From contig NZ_JBNPXF010000001.1 of the NCBI RefSeq assembly GCF_050433445.1, positions 124,001 through 188,000 of the forward strand: 64,000 nt of DNA, written 5' to 3'. The notes under the pieces are model-generated. The model was given only the letters and a program-made list of their open reading frames with translations, did no database searches and was not told the DNA's origin. Below are positions 27,243 to 35,903 of the stretch, piece after piece. The position numbers and the translations under genes are program-made. Within the stretch, counting starts at the first letter, position 1. Every line of letters begins with the position of its first letter. Source of the stretch: Kroppenstedtia sanguinis (GTDB lineage: Bacteria > Bacillota > Bacilli > Thermoactinomycetales > DSM-45169).

Positions 27243-27937
27243 TTCGGCTGGAGGGAATTGAAAAAACCTATCAAACAGGAGAAGTGGACGTTCCCGTCTT
27301 AAAGGATATCTCGCTGACGATCGAAGAGGGAGAGTATGTCTCCATCATGGGACCCTCCGGTTCTGGAAAGTCGACCCTGATGAATCTGATCGGCTGTTTG
27401 GACCAGCCGACGGCGGGAAGTTACGACTTGAACGGAAAACAGGTCAGCCAAGCGGATGAAACCGTCCTCGCCCAGATCCGAAATCAATGGATCGGGTTTG
27501 TGTTTCAGCATTTTCATCTGTTACCCCGGATGAGTGCCCAGCAAAATGTGGCACTGCCCTTGATCTATGCGGGAACCACCAAGACGGAACGGGAGAGACG
27601 GGCCGAGGAGGCGCTGACCAAAGTAGGCTTGGGTGACCGGAGGCACCACCGACCCTCCGAGCTGTCCGGAGGACAACAACAGCGGGTGGCGATTGCTCGT
27701 GCCCTGGTGAATGAACCCCATCTGTTATTGGCGGATGAACCCACCGGTGCATTGGATACCGTCTCAGGAGCCCGGGTGTTAGATTTGTTTGACGAACTGC
27801 ACCGGGAAGGACGGACGGTGGTCGTAATCACTCATGATCCGGAAGTGGCCGAGAGGGCACAAAGGCAAGTCGTGATCCGTGACGGCCGCATCATCGGGGA
27901 CTCCATCCAGAGAAGAGGGAAGGAGGAGATCCGGTGA
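27239..27937 (+). CDS. yknY: MacB-type exporter ATP-binding protein
   Basis: 232 residues. Walker [23 protein letters not shown]-loop [13 protein letters not shown], signature [15 protein letters not shown], Walker [13 protein letters not shown] and switch His in [13 protein letters not shown] are intact. The GCLDQPT stretch after Walker A is typical of the MacB/LolD class that works with FtsX-like permeases. It overlaps both neighbouring genes by four bases. Confidence 0.9.
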   Translation: MIRLEGIEKTYQTGEVDVPVLKDISLTIEEGEYVSIMGPSGSGKSTLMNLIGCLDQPTAGSYDLNGKQVSQADETVLAQIRNQWIGFVFQHFHLLPRMSAQQNVALPLIYAGTTKTERERRAEEALTKVGLGDRRHHRPSELSGGQQQRVAIARALVNEPHLLLADEPTGALDTVSGARVLDLFDELHREGRTVVVITHDPEVAERAQRQVVIRDGRIIGDSIQRRGKEEIR

Positions 27938-29130
27938 AACTGCTTGAGAATCTCAAGATGGCATTGGATTCCATCCGATCCCACAAGATGAGAGCGATCT
28001 TAACCATGCTGGGGATCGTGATTGGAGTGGCCTCCGTCTTGATCATTGTGGCCATCGGTCAGGGGGGGACGGAGGAGCTGACCCAAGCTTTCGCCGGTGC
28101 TGGCAACACCGTAAATGTGATGCCCAATGATGAAGCCCTGATCAACAACAATGGACAAGTGCCTCCCGGTTTCTTCACCGAACGGGATGTTCGGGATCTG
28201 GAAGGACTCCCCGGCGTGAAACAGGTGGCTGCTTCCAGTTACGAGATGATGGATGTTCGGTATCGGAAAAAGGAGAGCGAAGGGGCGATGGTGTTCGGGG
28301 TGAACAACCATGCCTTTATGGAAATGGACGGTCAACAGGTGGACCGAGGCCGTTCTTTCCAGACCGCTGATTTTCTCAGTGGAAATTCCGGTGCCGTGAT
28401 CAGTCACAAACTAAAAAAGGATCTCTTTCCCAATGAAGATCCGGTAGGGGGAATTATCCGGATCGGAACTCAGCCGATTCAGGTGATCGGTGTATTGGAA
28501 GAGCCCGAGGGGATGATGGGATCTTTTGACCAAGCGATCATCTATTTACCTTATCAGACCTGGCGGGGAGTTTTGGGTAAAAGCCAGATCAACCAATTAA
28601 CCCTGCAGGCAGAAAGTGCGGAACGGATCAAAGAAGTGGGGGATTCCGCCATCCAGGTACTGGAGCGCAACCATCAGACTCAAGGGGATTATGAAGTGAT
28701 GAACCTGGATCAACTGGTCAAAGGGATTAACCAAGTGGCCAGTATCATGACCATGGTGATCGGCAGCATCGGTGGCATCTCCCTACTGGTCGGTGGAATC
28801 GGTGTAATGAACATCATGTTGGTATCCGTGACGGAACGTACTCGGGAAATTGGAATCCGCATGTCCTTGGGAGCGACACGGAATCAAATACTCACCCAAT
28901 TTTTAATCGAGTCGGTCACACTGTCCATTCTCGGGGGCCTGATCGGAATCTTGCTGGGTTATGGGGTGATCGGCCTGATCGCGTTGCTGTCTCCTTTACC
29001 GGCGGTGATTTCCCCATGGGTGACCTTGGGCGCGGTTTTGTTTTCCGCCCTGTTCGGTGTCATCTTCGGCTTATTGCCCGCCAATAAAGCTTCCCGCATG
29101 AACCCGATCGAATGCCTCCGCTACGAATAG
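27934..29130 (+). CDS. yknZ: MacB/FtsX-type exporter permease
   Basis: 398 residues, GTG start overlapping yknY. N-terminal membrane segment (RAILTMLGIVIGVASVLIIVAIG), a large extracellular MacB_PCD domain (about residues 50-240), then three membrane segments with the FtsX signature IGVMNIMLVSVTERTREIGI and RMSLGATRNQILTQFLIES. It forms the exporter with YknY and YknX. Confidence 0.9.
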   Translation: MKLLENLKMALDSIRSHKMRAILTMLGIVIGVASVLIIVAIGQGGTEELTQAFAGAGNTVNVMPNDEALINNNGQVPPGFFTERDVRDLEGLPGVKQVAASSYEMMDVRYRKKESEGAMVFGVNNHAFMEMDGQQVDRGRSFQTADFLSGNSGAVISHKLKKDLFPNEDPVGGIIRIGTQPIQVIGVLEEPEGMMGSFDQAIIYLPYQTWRGVLGKSQINQLTLQAESAERIKEVGDSAIQVLERNHQTQGDYEVMNLDQLVKGINQVASIMTMVIGSIGGISLLVGGIGVMNIMLVSVTERTREIGIRMSLGATRNQILTQFLIESVTLSILGGLIGILLGYGVIGLIALLSPLPAVISPWVTLGAVLFSALFGVIFGLLPANKASRMNPIECLRYE

Positions 29131-29142
29131 TACGACGGATTA

Positions 29143-29186
29143 CATCCCCCCTTTGCTGAAGGCGATCGCAAGGGGGGATTTGTCAT
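29143..29186 (+). terminator. Terminator of the yknWXYZ-like operon
   Basis: ATCCCCCCTTTGC pairs with GCAAGGGGGGAT, followed by TTGTCATT. Confidence 0.75.
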
Positions 29187-29327
29187 TACTACAGGCCTGA
29201 TTCATATCATGGGAAAGGGAAATAGGAAATTCTGATGTCTACAGTATTGCATAGACAAATCACATCCCTTTTGAATACGTATAACTTAAAACAATATCAT
29301 ATTTTTCGCGCACACTTTTTATACTAG

Positions 29328-29356
29328 TTGATGTAGTTTATATGTTAAAATATATA
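29328..29356 (+). promoter_or_regulatory. SigA promoter of the lipoprotein gene
   Basis: TTGATG and TATATA separated by 17 bases in an AT-rich stretch, 33 bases before the TTG start. Confidence 0.6.
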
Positions 29357-29388
29357 GAAAGATCATTTTTACATAGGAGTGACTTAGC

Positions 29389-30186
29389 TTGAAAAAAAGA
29401 GGAATCATCGTTTTGGTCTGTATGATGTTGCTCAGTTTGTCGTTGGTGGGATGTCTTAGTAAAATAGAGGATGCCAAAGAAGCTTCCAAAGAGGAAAAAA
29501 CAGCGCCGGAGGAAGTTGCCAAGGCAGATGCCAAGAGCTTGTTGGCCTTTTTGTATGAGGGTAAGAAAGGGGGCGTCCAAGATGTCACAGGTATGACAGG
29601 TGCTGATACAACGGCTTACCTGGAAGAGAGTTTATTTGAAAGAAAAATGAAGGATTATCCAGGGGATGATTGGCGTTTGGTGGTGGATGGCTCCACCTAT
29701 ACAGCGGAAGAGATTATTAAAGAGTACAGCCGTATTTCGATTAAATCCTTACAGAACATTACCTACTCTGTTGAGAAAGTGAAAGTCACAGACGACACTG
29801 CTGAAGTGACTGCCAAAATCGATCCCATTGCTTTAAAATCTGTAGCCAACGCGATTACAATGGCCCGTAGCCAAATTTTCGGTGATGTAAATACTTCTAA
29901 AATGATTCTGGACTCCCAAAACAAAGATGTAAAAGCTATCAATAACTTACTTAATTTCAAACTTTACTCCATTATTTACGGGGACCGGAACTATCCGATC
30001 GATACAGTGGGGGAGGAGAAAGAGATCACCTTCACCATGACAAAGGCGGGCGATCATTACCAAGTTACCAAAGATACCTTGGATGACATTGCAGGGGATT
30101 CTGGTGAAGTGGAGTATACCAAAGAAAAAGGTAACAGCACAGAAGATCAGTTGAAGGACAAGAGCTTAAACAAAAGCGACTTGTAA
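29389..30186 (+). CDS. Lipoprotein of unknown function (DUF5105-like)
   Basis: 265 residues from a TTG start behind TAGGAGTGACTTAGC. Signal peptide with lipobox SLVGC, Cys22. The mature protein is charged and helical (KIEDAKEASKEEKTAPEEVA), then carries a globular region with an ITYSVEKVKVTDDTAEVTAKID strand pattern like the DUF5105/DUF4878 lipoproteins of Firmicutes, and ends in a Lys/Asp/Asn-rich tail. It has its own promoter and terminator. The family suggestion is tentative. Confidence 0.75.
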   Translation: MKKRGIIVLVCMMLLSLSLVGCLSKIEDAKEASKEEKTAPEEVAKADAKSLLAFLYEGKKGGVQDVTGMTGADTTAYLEESLFERKMKDYPGDDWRLVVDGSTYTAEEIIKEYSRISIKSLQNITYSVEKVKVTDDTAEVTAKIDPIALKSVANAITMARSQIFGDVNTSKMILDSQNKDVKAINNLLNFKLYSIIYGDRNYPIDTVGEEKEITFTMTKAGDHYQVTKDTLDDIAGDSGEVEYTKEKGNSTEDQLKDKSLNKSDL

Positions 30187-30202
30187 ATATACTACCCTCC
30201 GA

Positions 30203-30241
30203 CAAAAAGCGGACATAGTTACATCACTATGTCCGCTTTTT
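30203..30241. terminator. Terminator after the lipoprotein gene
   Basis: AAAAAGCGGACATAGT, loop TACATC, ACTATGTCCGCTTTTT. Perfect stem, bidirectional. Confidence 0.85.
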
Positions 30242-30315
30242 CATGCAAAGATGCATTTGAAAACATCGGAGGCGATTTCTCTGAGGAGGTCGGTCCCGCT
30301 CACCCTTCATAGATT

Positions 30316-31371
30316 TTATCTTTTTATCAAAACCCGTTGCTTTAGTTCCCGATTTCGTGATTGAAAGATTTCGTGATGGGAGGAGACCATTGCCGTTTGG
30401 GGGGCATCTGGCTGCAGGTAAAGTTTAGCCTGGTTCACTGCGTTGGCTGCGTCCTGGAATGCCCCTGCAATCAAGTGAAGCTTTCCTTCATGATGCAAAA
30501 TATCTCCCGCGGCATACAGTCCCGGTATGGAGGATGCGCTGTTGACACTTCCTTTGATATAAAAGTTATTCACCATCTGGATGGGTAGTGCACTGTTATT
30601 CAGAAGACTGATATCTTGTTCATAACCATGATTGATAATCACTTCGTCCACTGGAAGATGGTGCACAGTCCCTTTTTTACGGTCGGTCAATTCAACCGAC
30701 TCGATGCGATCCTGGTTTGGGTTTGCGATCAGATTCGTAATCTCTGTATGGAATAAGCATTCGATGGAGCTATTCATCAATTGAGTGACTTGGGATTCGT
30801 GGCCTTTCAGCTCTTCTTTCCGATAGGCCAAATAGATTTTTTTCGCCACGGACTCCAACTCGTTGGCCCAGTCGATGGCCGTGTTGCCTCCTCCAGAGAG
30901 GATGACAGTTTTATCTTTGAACCGTTGCATGGATGTCACGGTATAATGTAAGTTGGTCACTTCGAATTTCTCGGCTCCTTTCACCTGGAGCTTCTGAGGT
31001 TTGAAGATTCCGCTTCCCGTCGCCACAATCACGGTTTTGGAAAGATGGCGTTCCCCGGAGGTCGTCTCCAAAACAAAGTGACCGGTCTCCTCCTTGGAGA
31101 TCTGTTCCACTTTCTCATTTAAAATGACTGTAGGATGGAACGTCAGACCCTGTTGTACCATTTGCTCGATCAAACGGGCTCCGGTCACAGGCGTTAAAGC
31201 CCCCACATCCCAAATCATCTTCTCAGGATAGATGTGAACTTTCCCACCTAGATGTGGCTGAAATTCGATAATTTTAGTTTTCATTTCGCGTAATCCGCTG
31301 TAAAAGGATGCATACAATCCTGCAGGTCCACCGCCGATGATGGTTACATCGAACAACTCCGGCTGCTTCAC
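30316..31371 (-). CDS. Ferredoxin/flavodoxin-NADP reductase type 2 (YcgT/YumC-like)
   Basis: About 351 residues from the GTG at 31371 behind GGGGGATGGAAA; an ATG at 31389 lacks a ribosome binding site. FAD-binding VTIIGGGPAGLYASFYSG, NADPH-binding TVILSGGGNTAIDWANEL, and the second FAD motif IPGLYAAGDILHHEGKLHLI. There is no CxxC redox pair, which separates it from thioredoxin reductase. It is divergent from a siderophore transporter, and both sides have Fur boxes. It probably supplies electrons to release iron from imported siderophores (inference from context). Confidence 0.87.
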   Translation of the reverse strand: MKQPELFDVTIIGGGPAGLYASFYSGLREMKTKIIEFQPHLGGKVHIYPEKMIWDVGALTPVTGARLIEQMVQQGLTFHPTVILNEKVEQISKEETGHFVLETTSGERHLSKTVIVATGSGIFKPQKLQVKGAEKFEVTNLHYTVTSMQRFKDKTVILSGGGNTAIDWANELESVAKKIYLAYRKEELKGHESQVTQLMNSSIECLFHTEITNLIANPNQDRIESVELTDRKKGTVHHLPVDEVIINHGYEQDISLLNNSALPIQMVNNFYIKGSVNSASSIPGLYAAGDILHHEGKLHLIAGAFQDAANAVNQAKLYLQPDAPQTAMVSSHHEIFQSRNRELKQRVLIKR

Positions 31372-31392
31372 TTTCCATCCCCCAGTCATTAT

Positions 31393-31447
31393 TGATTCTC
31401 ATTCTCATCTATCCATTGACTATACAGGTTTTTTGTCTTTTTTGCAA
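31393..31447 (-). promoter_or_regulatory. Fur-controlled promoter of the reductase gene
   Basis: On the minus strand TTGCAA and TATAGT are 17 bases apart (31442-31447 and 31419-31424). GATGAGAATGAGAATCA at 31393-31411, a Fur-box-like repeat, lies between the -10 and the start codon. Confidence 0.65.
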
Positions 31448-31550
31448 AGGGATCGAACAAAGTGCGGACAGGTGAGAATTTTTGCGATAGAATCAGCACT
31501 GGTTGGGATGATCACCCAAGCAAGAATGGGGAGGAAGACCTGTGGATGAG

Positions 31551-31604
31551 TTGACAACATCAGCAATTGCCTGCTATAGTTTACGATACTGAGAATCATT
31601 ATCA
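31551..31604 (+). promoter_or_regulatory. Fur-controlled promoter of the siderophore ABC operon
   Basis: TTGACA at 31551-31556 and TATAGT at 31575-31580 with an 18-base spacer, followed by TGAGAATCATTATCA at 31590-31604, a very good Fur box over the transcription start region. Confidence 0.8.
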
Positions 31605-31618
31605 TGTGTGGGGGTGAA

Positions 31619-32554
31619 ATGGTGAGAACGGAAGGGGATCGACTATATACCGAGGCCTTAGACATCGGATATGGAGATCGTCTGGTTGTTCAGGACCTGA
31701 ACGTGACCATTCCTGATGGGAAAATAACGACGATCATCGGTGCCAACGGCTGTGGTAAATCTACCCTGTTAAAAGCGATGACGCGAATTATCTCCCCGCA
31801 ATCCGGAGTGGTTTTGTTGGACGGTGGGGATATTGCACGGGGAGATACAAAAGCGATCGCGCAAAAGATGGCGATCTTGCCACAATCTCCGGAAGGGGCC
31901 AAAGGGCTGAGCGTGGCAGAGCTTGTCTCCTATGGTCGTTTTCCTTATCAAAAAGGTTGGGGTCGATGGACCCCAAAAGACCTGGAAGTGATCGACTGGG
32001 CGTTGGAAGTGACGGGTACGATGGATTTTAAACACCGCCCCGTGGAGGCATTATCAGGGGGACAACGGCAACGGGTTTGGATAGCGATGGCTTTGGCACA
32101 AGAGACTGAACTTATTTTCTTGGATGAGCCGACAACTTATCTCGATTTGGCTCATCAATTGGAAGTGTTGGAGTTGCTGCAAAAACTGAACCTTGAGCAG
32201 GGCCGCACCATTATCACAGTCCTTCATGACCTGAATCAAGCAGCTCGTTTTGCTGACTACATCATTGCGATGAAACAAGGCCAGATTGTCAAGGCAGGAT
32301 CTTGTGAAGAAGTGATCACCCCCGATGTGCTACGTGAAGTTTTCCGAATCGACGCGGTCATCGATCGGGATCCGCGCACAGATCGCCCTATTTGTCTCAC
32401 TTACGACTTGATCAAAGGAGAAGATCAACCCCATGAAGAGATGGTTCATTCCCCTGTTGTTGACCGTCCTGGTGCTAACCAGCGCTTGCAGCTCGCAAGA
32501 GAAAAGTTCGGAAGAAGGGAAGGAGTCACAGAAAACCATCACCTACCAGTCTGA
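31619..32554 (+). CDS. Iron-siderophore ABC transporter ATP-binding protein
   Basis: About 311 residues, FecE/FhuC class. Walker A GANGCGKSTLLKAM, signature LSGGQRQRVWIAMALAQ, Walker B LIFLDEPTTYLDL, switch His in VLHDLNQAARFADY. The start is ATG 31619 (or GTG 31622) after GGGGG. Oddly, the frame runs 122 bases into the next gene: normal family members end near TYDLIKGEDQP, whereas this one adds about 40 residues read out of frame from the binding protein gene. The native stop codon seems to have been lost. Confidence 0.88.
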   Translation: MVRTEGDRLYTEALDIGYGDRLVVQDLNVTIPDGKITTIIGANGCGKSTLLKAMTRIISPQSGVVLLDGGDIARGDTKAIAQKMAILPQSPEGAKGLSVAELVSYGRFPYQKGWGRWTPKDLEVIDWALEVTGTMDFKHRPVEALSGGQRQRVWIAMALAQETELIFLDEPTTYLDLAHQLEVLELLQKLNLEQGRTIITVLHDLNQAARFADYIIAMKQGQIVKAGSCEEVITPDVLREVFRIDAVIDRDPRTDRPICLTYDLIKGEDQPHEEMVHSPVVDRPGANQRLQLAREKFGRREGVTENHHLPV

Positions 32555-33362
32555 AAATGGCCCTGTGGAGGTCCCTGCGCATCCGAAGCGAGTGGTTGTC
32601 CTCGCATCCTTTGCTGGTAACGTCATGGCCTTGGATACTAACTTGGTCGGTGTGGATCCCTATGCCAAGATGAACCCTCTCTGGAAAGACCGGCTGAAGG
32701 GTGTGGCTGAGGTATCCGATGAAAACCTGGAAAAAATCGTGGAACTCAACCCGGATTTAATTATCGGTCTCTCCAATACCAAGAACCAGGATAAGTTGAA
32801 AGAGATCGCCCCCACTGTGATCTTCACATATAATAAGTTGAACTATCTTGACCAACATATCGAAATCGGTAAGGTGCTCAATAAAGAAAAGGAAGCCACT
32901 GCATGGGTGGAAGACTTCAAGAAACGATCCAAAAAAACCGGTCAAGAAATCAAAGATCAGATCGGTGAGGATGCGACGGTTTCTGTCATCGAAAACTTCG
33001 ATAAACAACTCTCCGTTTTTGGTAAGGATTGGGGACGTGGCACCGAAGTCCTGTACCAAGAGATGGAACTGAACATGCCGAAAAAAGTGAAGGAAAAAGC
33101 ATTGAAGACGGGTTATCATGCGTTGTCTCCAGAAGTTCTCCCGGAGTTTGCCGGAGACTATCTCGTCATCAGCAAAAATAGTGACTATGATAGCTCGTAT
33201 ATGAAAACCAAGACATTCAAAAACATTCCAGCGGTGAAGAAGGATCGGGTGTTCGTGGTGGACACCAAAGAGTTTATGTTCAACGATCCACTCAGTCTGG
33301 ACTATCAGCTGAAATTCTTCAAAGAGAAGTTTCTCGGGAAGGCAGGTGGAGAAGATAAGTAA
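32433..33362 (+). CDS. Iron-siderophore ABC transporter binding lipoprotein
   Basis: 309 residues; ATG behind AAAGGAGAAGATCAACCCC. Signal peptide with lipobox LTSAC, Cys19. FhuD/FecB-class fold with the same blocks as its paralogue at 20054 (VEVPAHPKRVVVLASFAGNV, ELNPDLIIGLSNTKNQ, VSVIENFDKQLSVFG). Part of the ATPase-binding protein-permease-permease operon. Differences from the paralogue cluster in the N-terminal linker and the 'SKN' loop near residue 250, possibly changing siderophore preference. Confidence 0.9.
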   Translation: MKRWFIPLLLTVLVLTSACSSQEKSSEEGKESQKTITYQSENGPVEVPAHPKRVVVLASFAGNVMALDTNLVGVDPYAKMNPLWKDRLKGVAEVSDENLEKIVELNPDLIIGLSNTKNQDKLKEIAPTVIFTYNKLNYLDQHIEIGKVLNKEKEATAWVEDFKKRSKKTGQEIKDQIGEDATVSVIENFDKQLSVFGKDWGRGTEVLYQEMELNMPKKVKEKALKTGYHALSPEVLPEFAGDYLVISKNSDYDSSYMKTKTFKNIPAVKKDRVFVVDTKEFMFNDPLSLDYQLKFFKEKFLGKAGGEDK

Positions 33363-33422
33363 TCAAGGGAAAAGTACCCCTCTGTTTTTCTTGAACGCTG
33401 ATTGAAGGGGGAACAATGGTTC

Positions 33423-34421
33423 ATGAAATCAAGAACATGGGCTTTCCCTGCTTTACTTAGTGGTTTTCTCCTGCTGTTTGTTCTCATGTTTTTTGGAGCG
33501 GTGGTGTGGGGAGCTGCAGATACGACGATCTGGGATGTATGGCTGGCGCTCACTTCTTCTGAAACAAAAAAAATGGACATCTTGCGGGAGATCCGCTTTC
33601 CCCGAGAAGTGGCTGCCATCGGGGTAGGTGCCGCTTTAGCCGTATCGGGGGCAATTATGCAGGGTATCTCACGAAATCCGCTGGCGGATCCCGGACTGCT
33701 GGGTCTGACAGCCGGCGCAAATGCCGCCTTGGCCATTGCCATGGCATGCTTTCCAGGCCTCGACTATTTTGGAATCATGATCGCTTGCTTCATCGGAGCC
33801 GGGTTGGCTTCGGCAGTCGTTTTTGGTTTGGGTTCCCTGCAAAAGGGGGGGTCTTCCCCCTCTCGTCTCGTTTTGGCAGGGGCGGCGGTTTCTACATTTT
33901 TAGTTGCAGTTTCAGAAGGAGTCTCCCTGGTTTTTAAAATTTCCAAGGATGTCTCCATGTGGACCGCTGGTGGACTGATCGGAACTACATGGACTCAGAT
34001 TTTATGGGTGATGCCGGTTATCTTCATCGGGATCCTTGTCGCGATTTACTATTCCCGTCAGCTGACCATTCTCAGTCTGGATGAAGAGGTGGCAGTCGGT
34101 TTGGGACAAAAAACGCAATACATCAAAGGGATTCTCTTTGTTGTCACCATTTTATTGGCAGGATCCTCTGTATCACTGGCTGGGAACTTGGTTTTTGTAG
34201 GCCTGGTGGTTCCCCATTTGGTACGAGCCATCGTGGGCGCGGATTACCGTCTGATCATTCCCTCTGCGGCTATCATCGGGGCTACCTTTATGTTACTGGC
34301 GGACACACTGGGACGAACGCTTCAGGCTCCCTATGAAACTCCGGTGGTGGCGATCATCGCTATGATCGGACTTCCCTTCTTTCTCGTCATTGTCCGTAAA
34401 GGGGGTCGGGCGTTCTCGTGA
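33423..34421 (+). CDS. Iron-siderophore ABC transporter permease 1 (FecCD family)
   Basis: About 332 residues from the ATG at 33423, behind AAGGGGG. About ten membrane segments. Family landmarks: REIRFPREVAAIGVGAALAVSGAIMQGISRNPLADPGLLG, SLDEEVAVGLGQKT (coupling helix) and LVFVGLVVPHLVRAIVGADYR. It pairs with the next gene product to form the channel. Its stop overlaps the GTG of the next gene. Confidence 0.92.
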   Translation: MKSRTWAFPALLSGFLLLFVLMFFGAVVWGAADTTIWDVWLALTSSETKKMDILREIRFPREVAAIGVGAALAVSGAIMQGISRNPLADPGLLGLTAGANAALAIAMACFPGLDYFGIMIACFIGAGLASAVVFGLGSLQKGGSSPSRLVLAGAAVSTFLVAVSEGVSLVFKISKDVSMWTAGGLIGTTWTQILWVMPVIFIGILVAIYYSRQLTILSLDEEVAVGLGQKTQYIKGILFVVTILLAGSSVSLAGNLVFVGLVVPHLVRAIVGADYRLIIPSAAIIGATFMLLADTLGRTLQAPYETPVVAIIAMIGLPFFLVIVRKGGRAFS

Positions 34422-35446
34422 TCCCAACTTCCACGCGTCGCAAGCAAAAGTATTGGATTTATATGCTGTTTGCTCTGATTGTACTCACAGCATGGATCAG
34501 CATGGGGTGGGGACCCGCTTCGCTATCTTATGATCGTCTGATTCCCACTTTGTTCGGTCAAGGGAGTTTTAAAGAAGAGTTCATCCTCTTTTCCCTTCGC
34601 CTGCCTCGTCTGCTGATCACCCTGTTGGCCGGGATGGCTCTCGCCTTGTCCGGCGGAGTCTTACAATCGGTGGCTCGCAATGATCTGGCGGATCCGGGGA
34701 TAATCGGCATTAACTCAGGTGCCGGTGTGGCCATCGCCGTCTTCTTTTTATTTGCCCCGCTGGAGGTGGGGAACTTTGCCTATGCCATTCCCTTCATCGC
34801 TTTTGTGGGGGCGTTGGTGACGTCTTTAATCATTTATGGGCTGGCTTACGAAAAACGTACTGGGTTGCAACCGATCCGCCTGATCCTGATTGGGGTGGGA
34901 TTTTCCACCACGCTCTCAGGGGTGATGACCATCCTCATCTCCTCAGCGGAACAGGAAAAAGTGGATTTTATCGCGAAATGGCTGGCTGGATCCGTTTGGG
35001 GAGTCGATTGGCCCTTTGTGTGGGCGATTTTGCCGTGGCTCTTGATCTTGGTCCCTTTTGTCTGGGTCAAATCGAACCCGCTCAATCTCCTCTCCATGGA
35101 TGAACCGGTGGGGATTGGAGTAGGGTTGCGGGTGAACCGAGAGCGCCTCCTTCTCTTGCTGGCGGCGGTCGCCTTGGCGGCTGCAGCCACCTCGGTGACC
35201 GGAGGCATCGCCTTCGTAGGCCTGATGGCACCTCATTTGGCCAAAGCCATTATCGGACATCGGGCACAATTGTATTTGCCGATCTGTCTGTTGCTCGGTG
35301 GCTGGCTATTGCTGACGGCGGATACCATCGGAAGAAACTTGGTCGGGCCGGAGGGGGTCCCTGCGGGAGTGATCGTATCGATTATTGGTGCGCCTTATTT
35401 TCTCTATCTGTTGTTCAAAAGGACGAATCGCTGGGGAGAGAGATGA
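34418..35446 (+). CDS. Iron-siderophore ABC transporter permease 2 (FecCD family)
   Basis: 342 residues, GTG start in a four-base overlap. Same fold as the preceding protein (LRLPRLLITLLAGMALALSG, NDLADPGIIGINSGAGVAIA, SMDEPVGIGVGLRVNRERLL, GGIAFVGLMAPHLAKAIIGH). It ends the Fur-controlled operon. A short repeat-element remnant follows 18 bases later. Confidence 0.92.
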   Translation: MIPTSTRRKQKYWIYMLFALIVLTAWISMGWGPASLSYDRLIPTLFGQGSFKEEFILFSLRLPRLLITLLAGMALALSGGVLQSVARNDLADPGIIGINSGAGVAIAVFFLFAPLEVGNFAYAIPFIAFVGALVTSLIIYGLAYEKRTGLQPIRLILIGVGFSTTLSGVMTILISSAEQEKVDFIAKWLAGSVWGVDWPFVWAILPWLLILVPFVWVKSNPLNLLSMDEPVGIGVGLRVNRERLLLLLAAVALAAAATSVTGGIAFVGLMAPHLAKAIIGHRAQLYLPICLLLGGWLLLTADTIGRNLVGPEGVPAGVIVSIIGAPYFLYLLFKRTNRWGER

Positions 35447-35463
35447 GTCATATGGAATCCTCC

Positions 35464-35546
35464 AGGCGGGTTGTTTTGGATAGGGAGATCGTGTTCACCC
35501 CCGTTCCGATGTACCGATCGGGACCAGGATTAATCAACAGCCCTGA
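35464..35546 (-). mobile_element. Degraded short copy of the repeat element family
   Basis: Begins AGGCGGGTTGTTTTGG (degraded end), contains GGGAGATCGTGTTCACCC as in type B copies, and ends ATTAATCAACAGCCCTGA. Only 83 bases remain, so the centre has been deleted. Confidence 0.6.
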
Positions 35547-35577
35547 ATCCCCTTTTTTCTTTTTAGTATAATTTATC

Positions 35578-35606
35578 TTGACAGAACAGTCGTTTTCGTT
35601 TAGGGT
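35578..35606 (+). promoter_or_regulatory. Possible promoter of the SAM-riboswitch operon
   Basis: TTGACA at 35578-35583 with TAGGGT 17 bases further. The -35 is perfect and the -10 is poor. Confidence 0.4.
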
Positions 35607-35632
35607 TAAATCACAAATTCATATCAGAACAT

Positions 35633-35750
35633 CCTTATCACGAGTCGGGGGAGGAATCTGGTCCGATGATCCCGCGGCAACCTTTATTCGTTTGATCCGA
35701 ATAAAAAGGTGCCAAGTCCAGCAGGCCTGCAAGGGTCTGGAAGATAAGGA
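35633..35750 (+). promoter_or_regulatory. SAM-I riboswitch (S-box)
   Basis: All core blocks are present: CTTATCACGAGTCGGGGGAGG, CTGGTCCGATGAT, GCGGCAACC, AAAAGGTGCCAAGTCCAGCA, and the closing GGAAGATAAGGA that pairs with the start. A terminator follows at 35764-35799. High SAM is expected to stop transcription, so the three genes downstream should be on when sulfur or methionine is short. Confidence 0.95.
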
Positions 35751-35763
35751 AGAGCGGAATTAC

Positions 35764-35799
35764 AACTAAACCTCTTCCTTAGGAAGAGGTTTTTTAGTT
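35764..35799 (+). terminator. Expression-platform terminator of the SAM riboswitch
   Basis: AACTAAACCTCTTCC, loop TTA, GGAAGAGGTTTTTTAGTT. Confidence 0.85.
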
Positions 35800-35903
35800 C
35801 CGATCAGGTGGGATGCGGGCAACTCTCGCACCTAGGATGTTCATTTTATCTATAAAACATACTAAACACATGCGTTTAGTTATGAATGTGAGGAGGGATT
35901 CGG

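Noticed and set aside
35566..35572. TATAAT-like box upstream of the SAM riboswitch
   Set aside because: No acceptable -35 at 16-18 bases; the TTGACA at 35578 is a better anchor.
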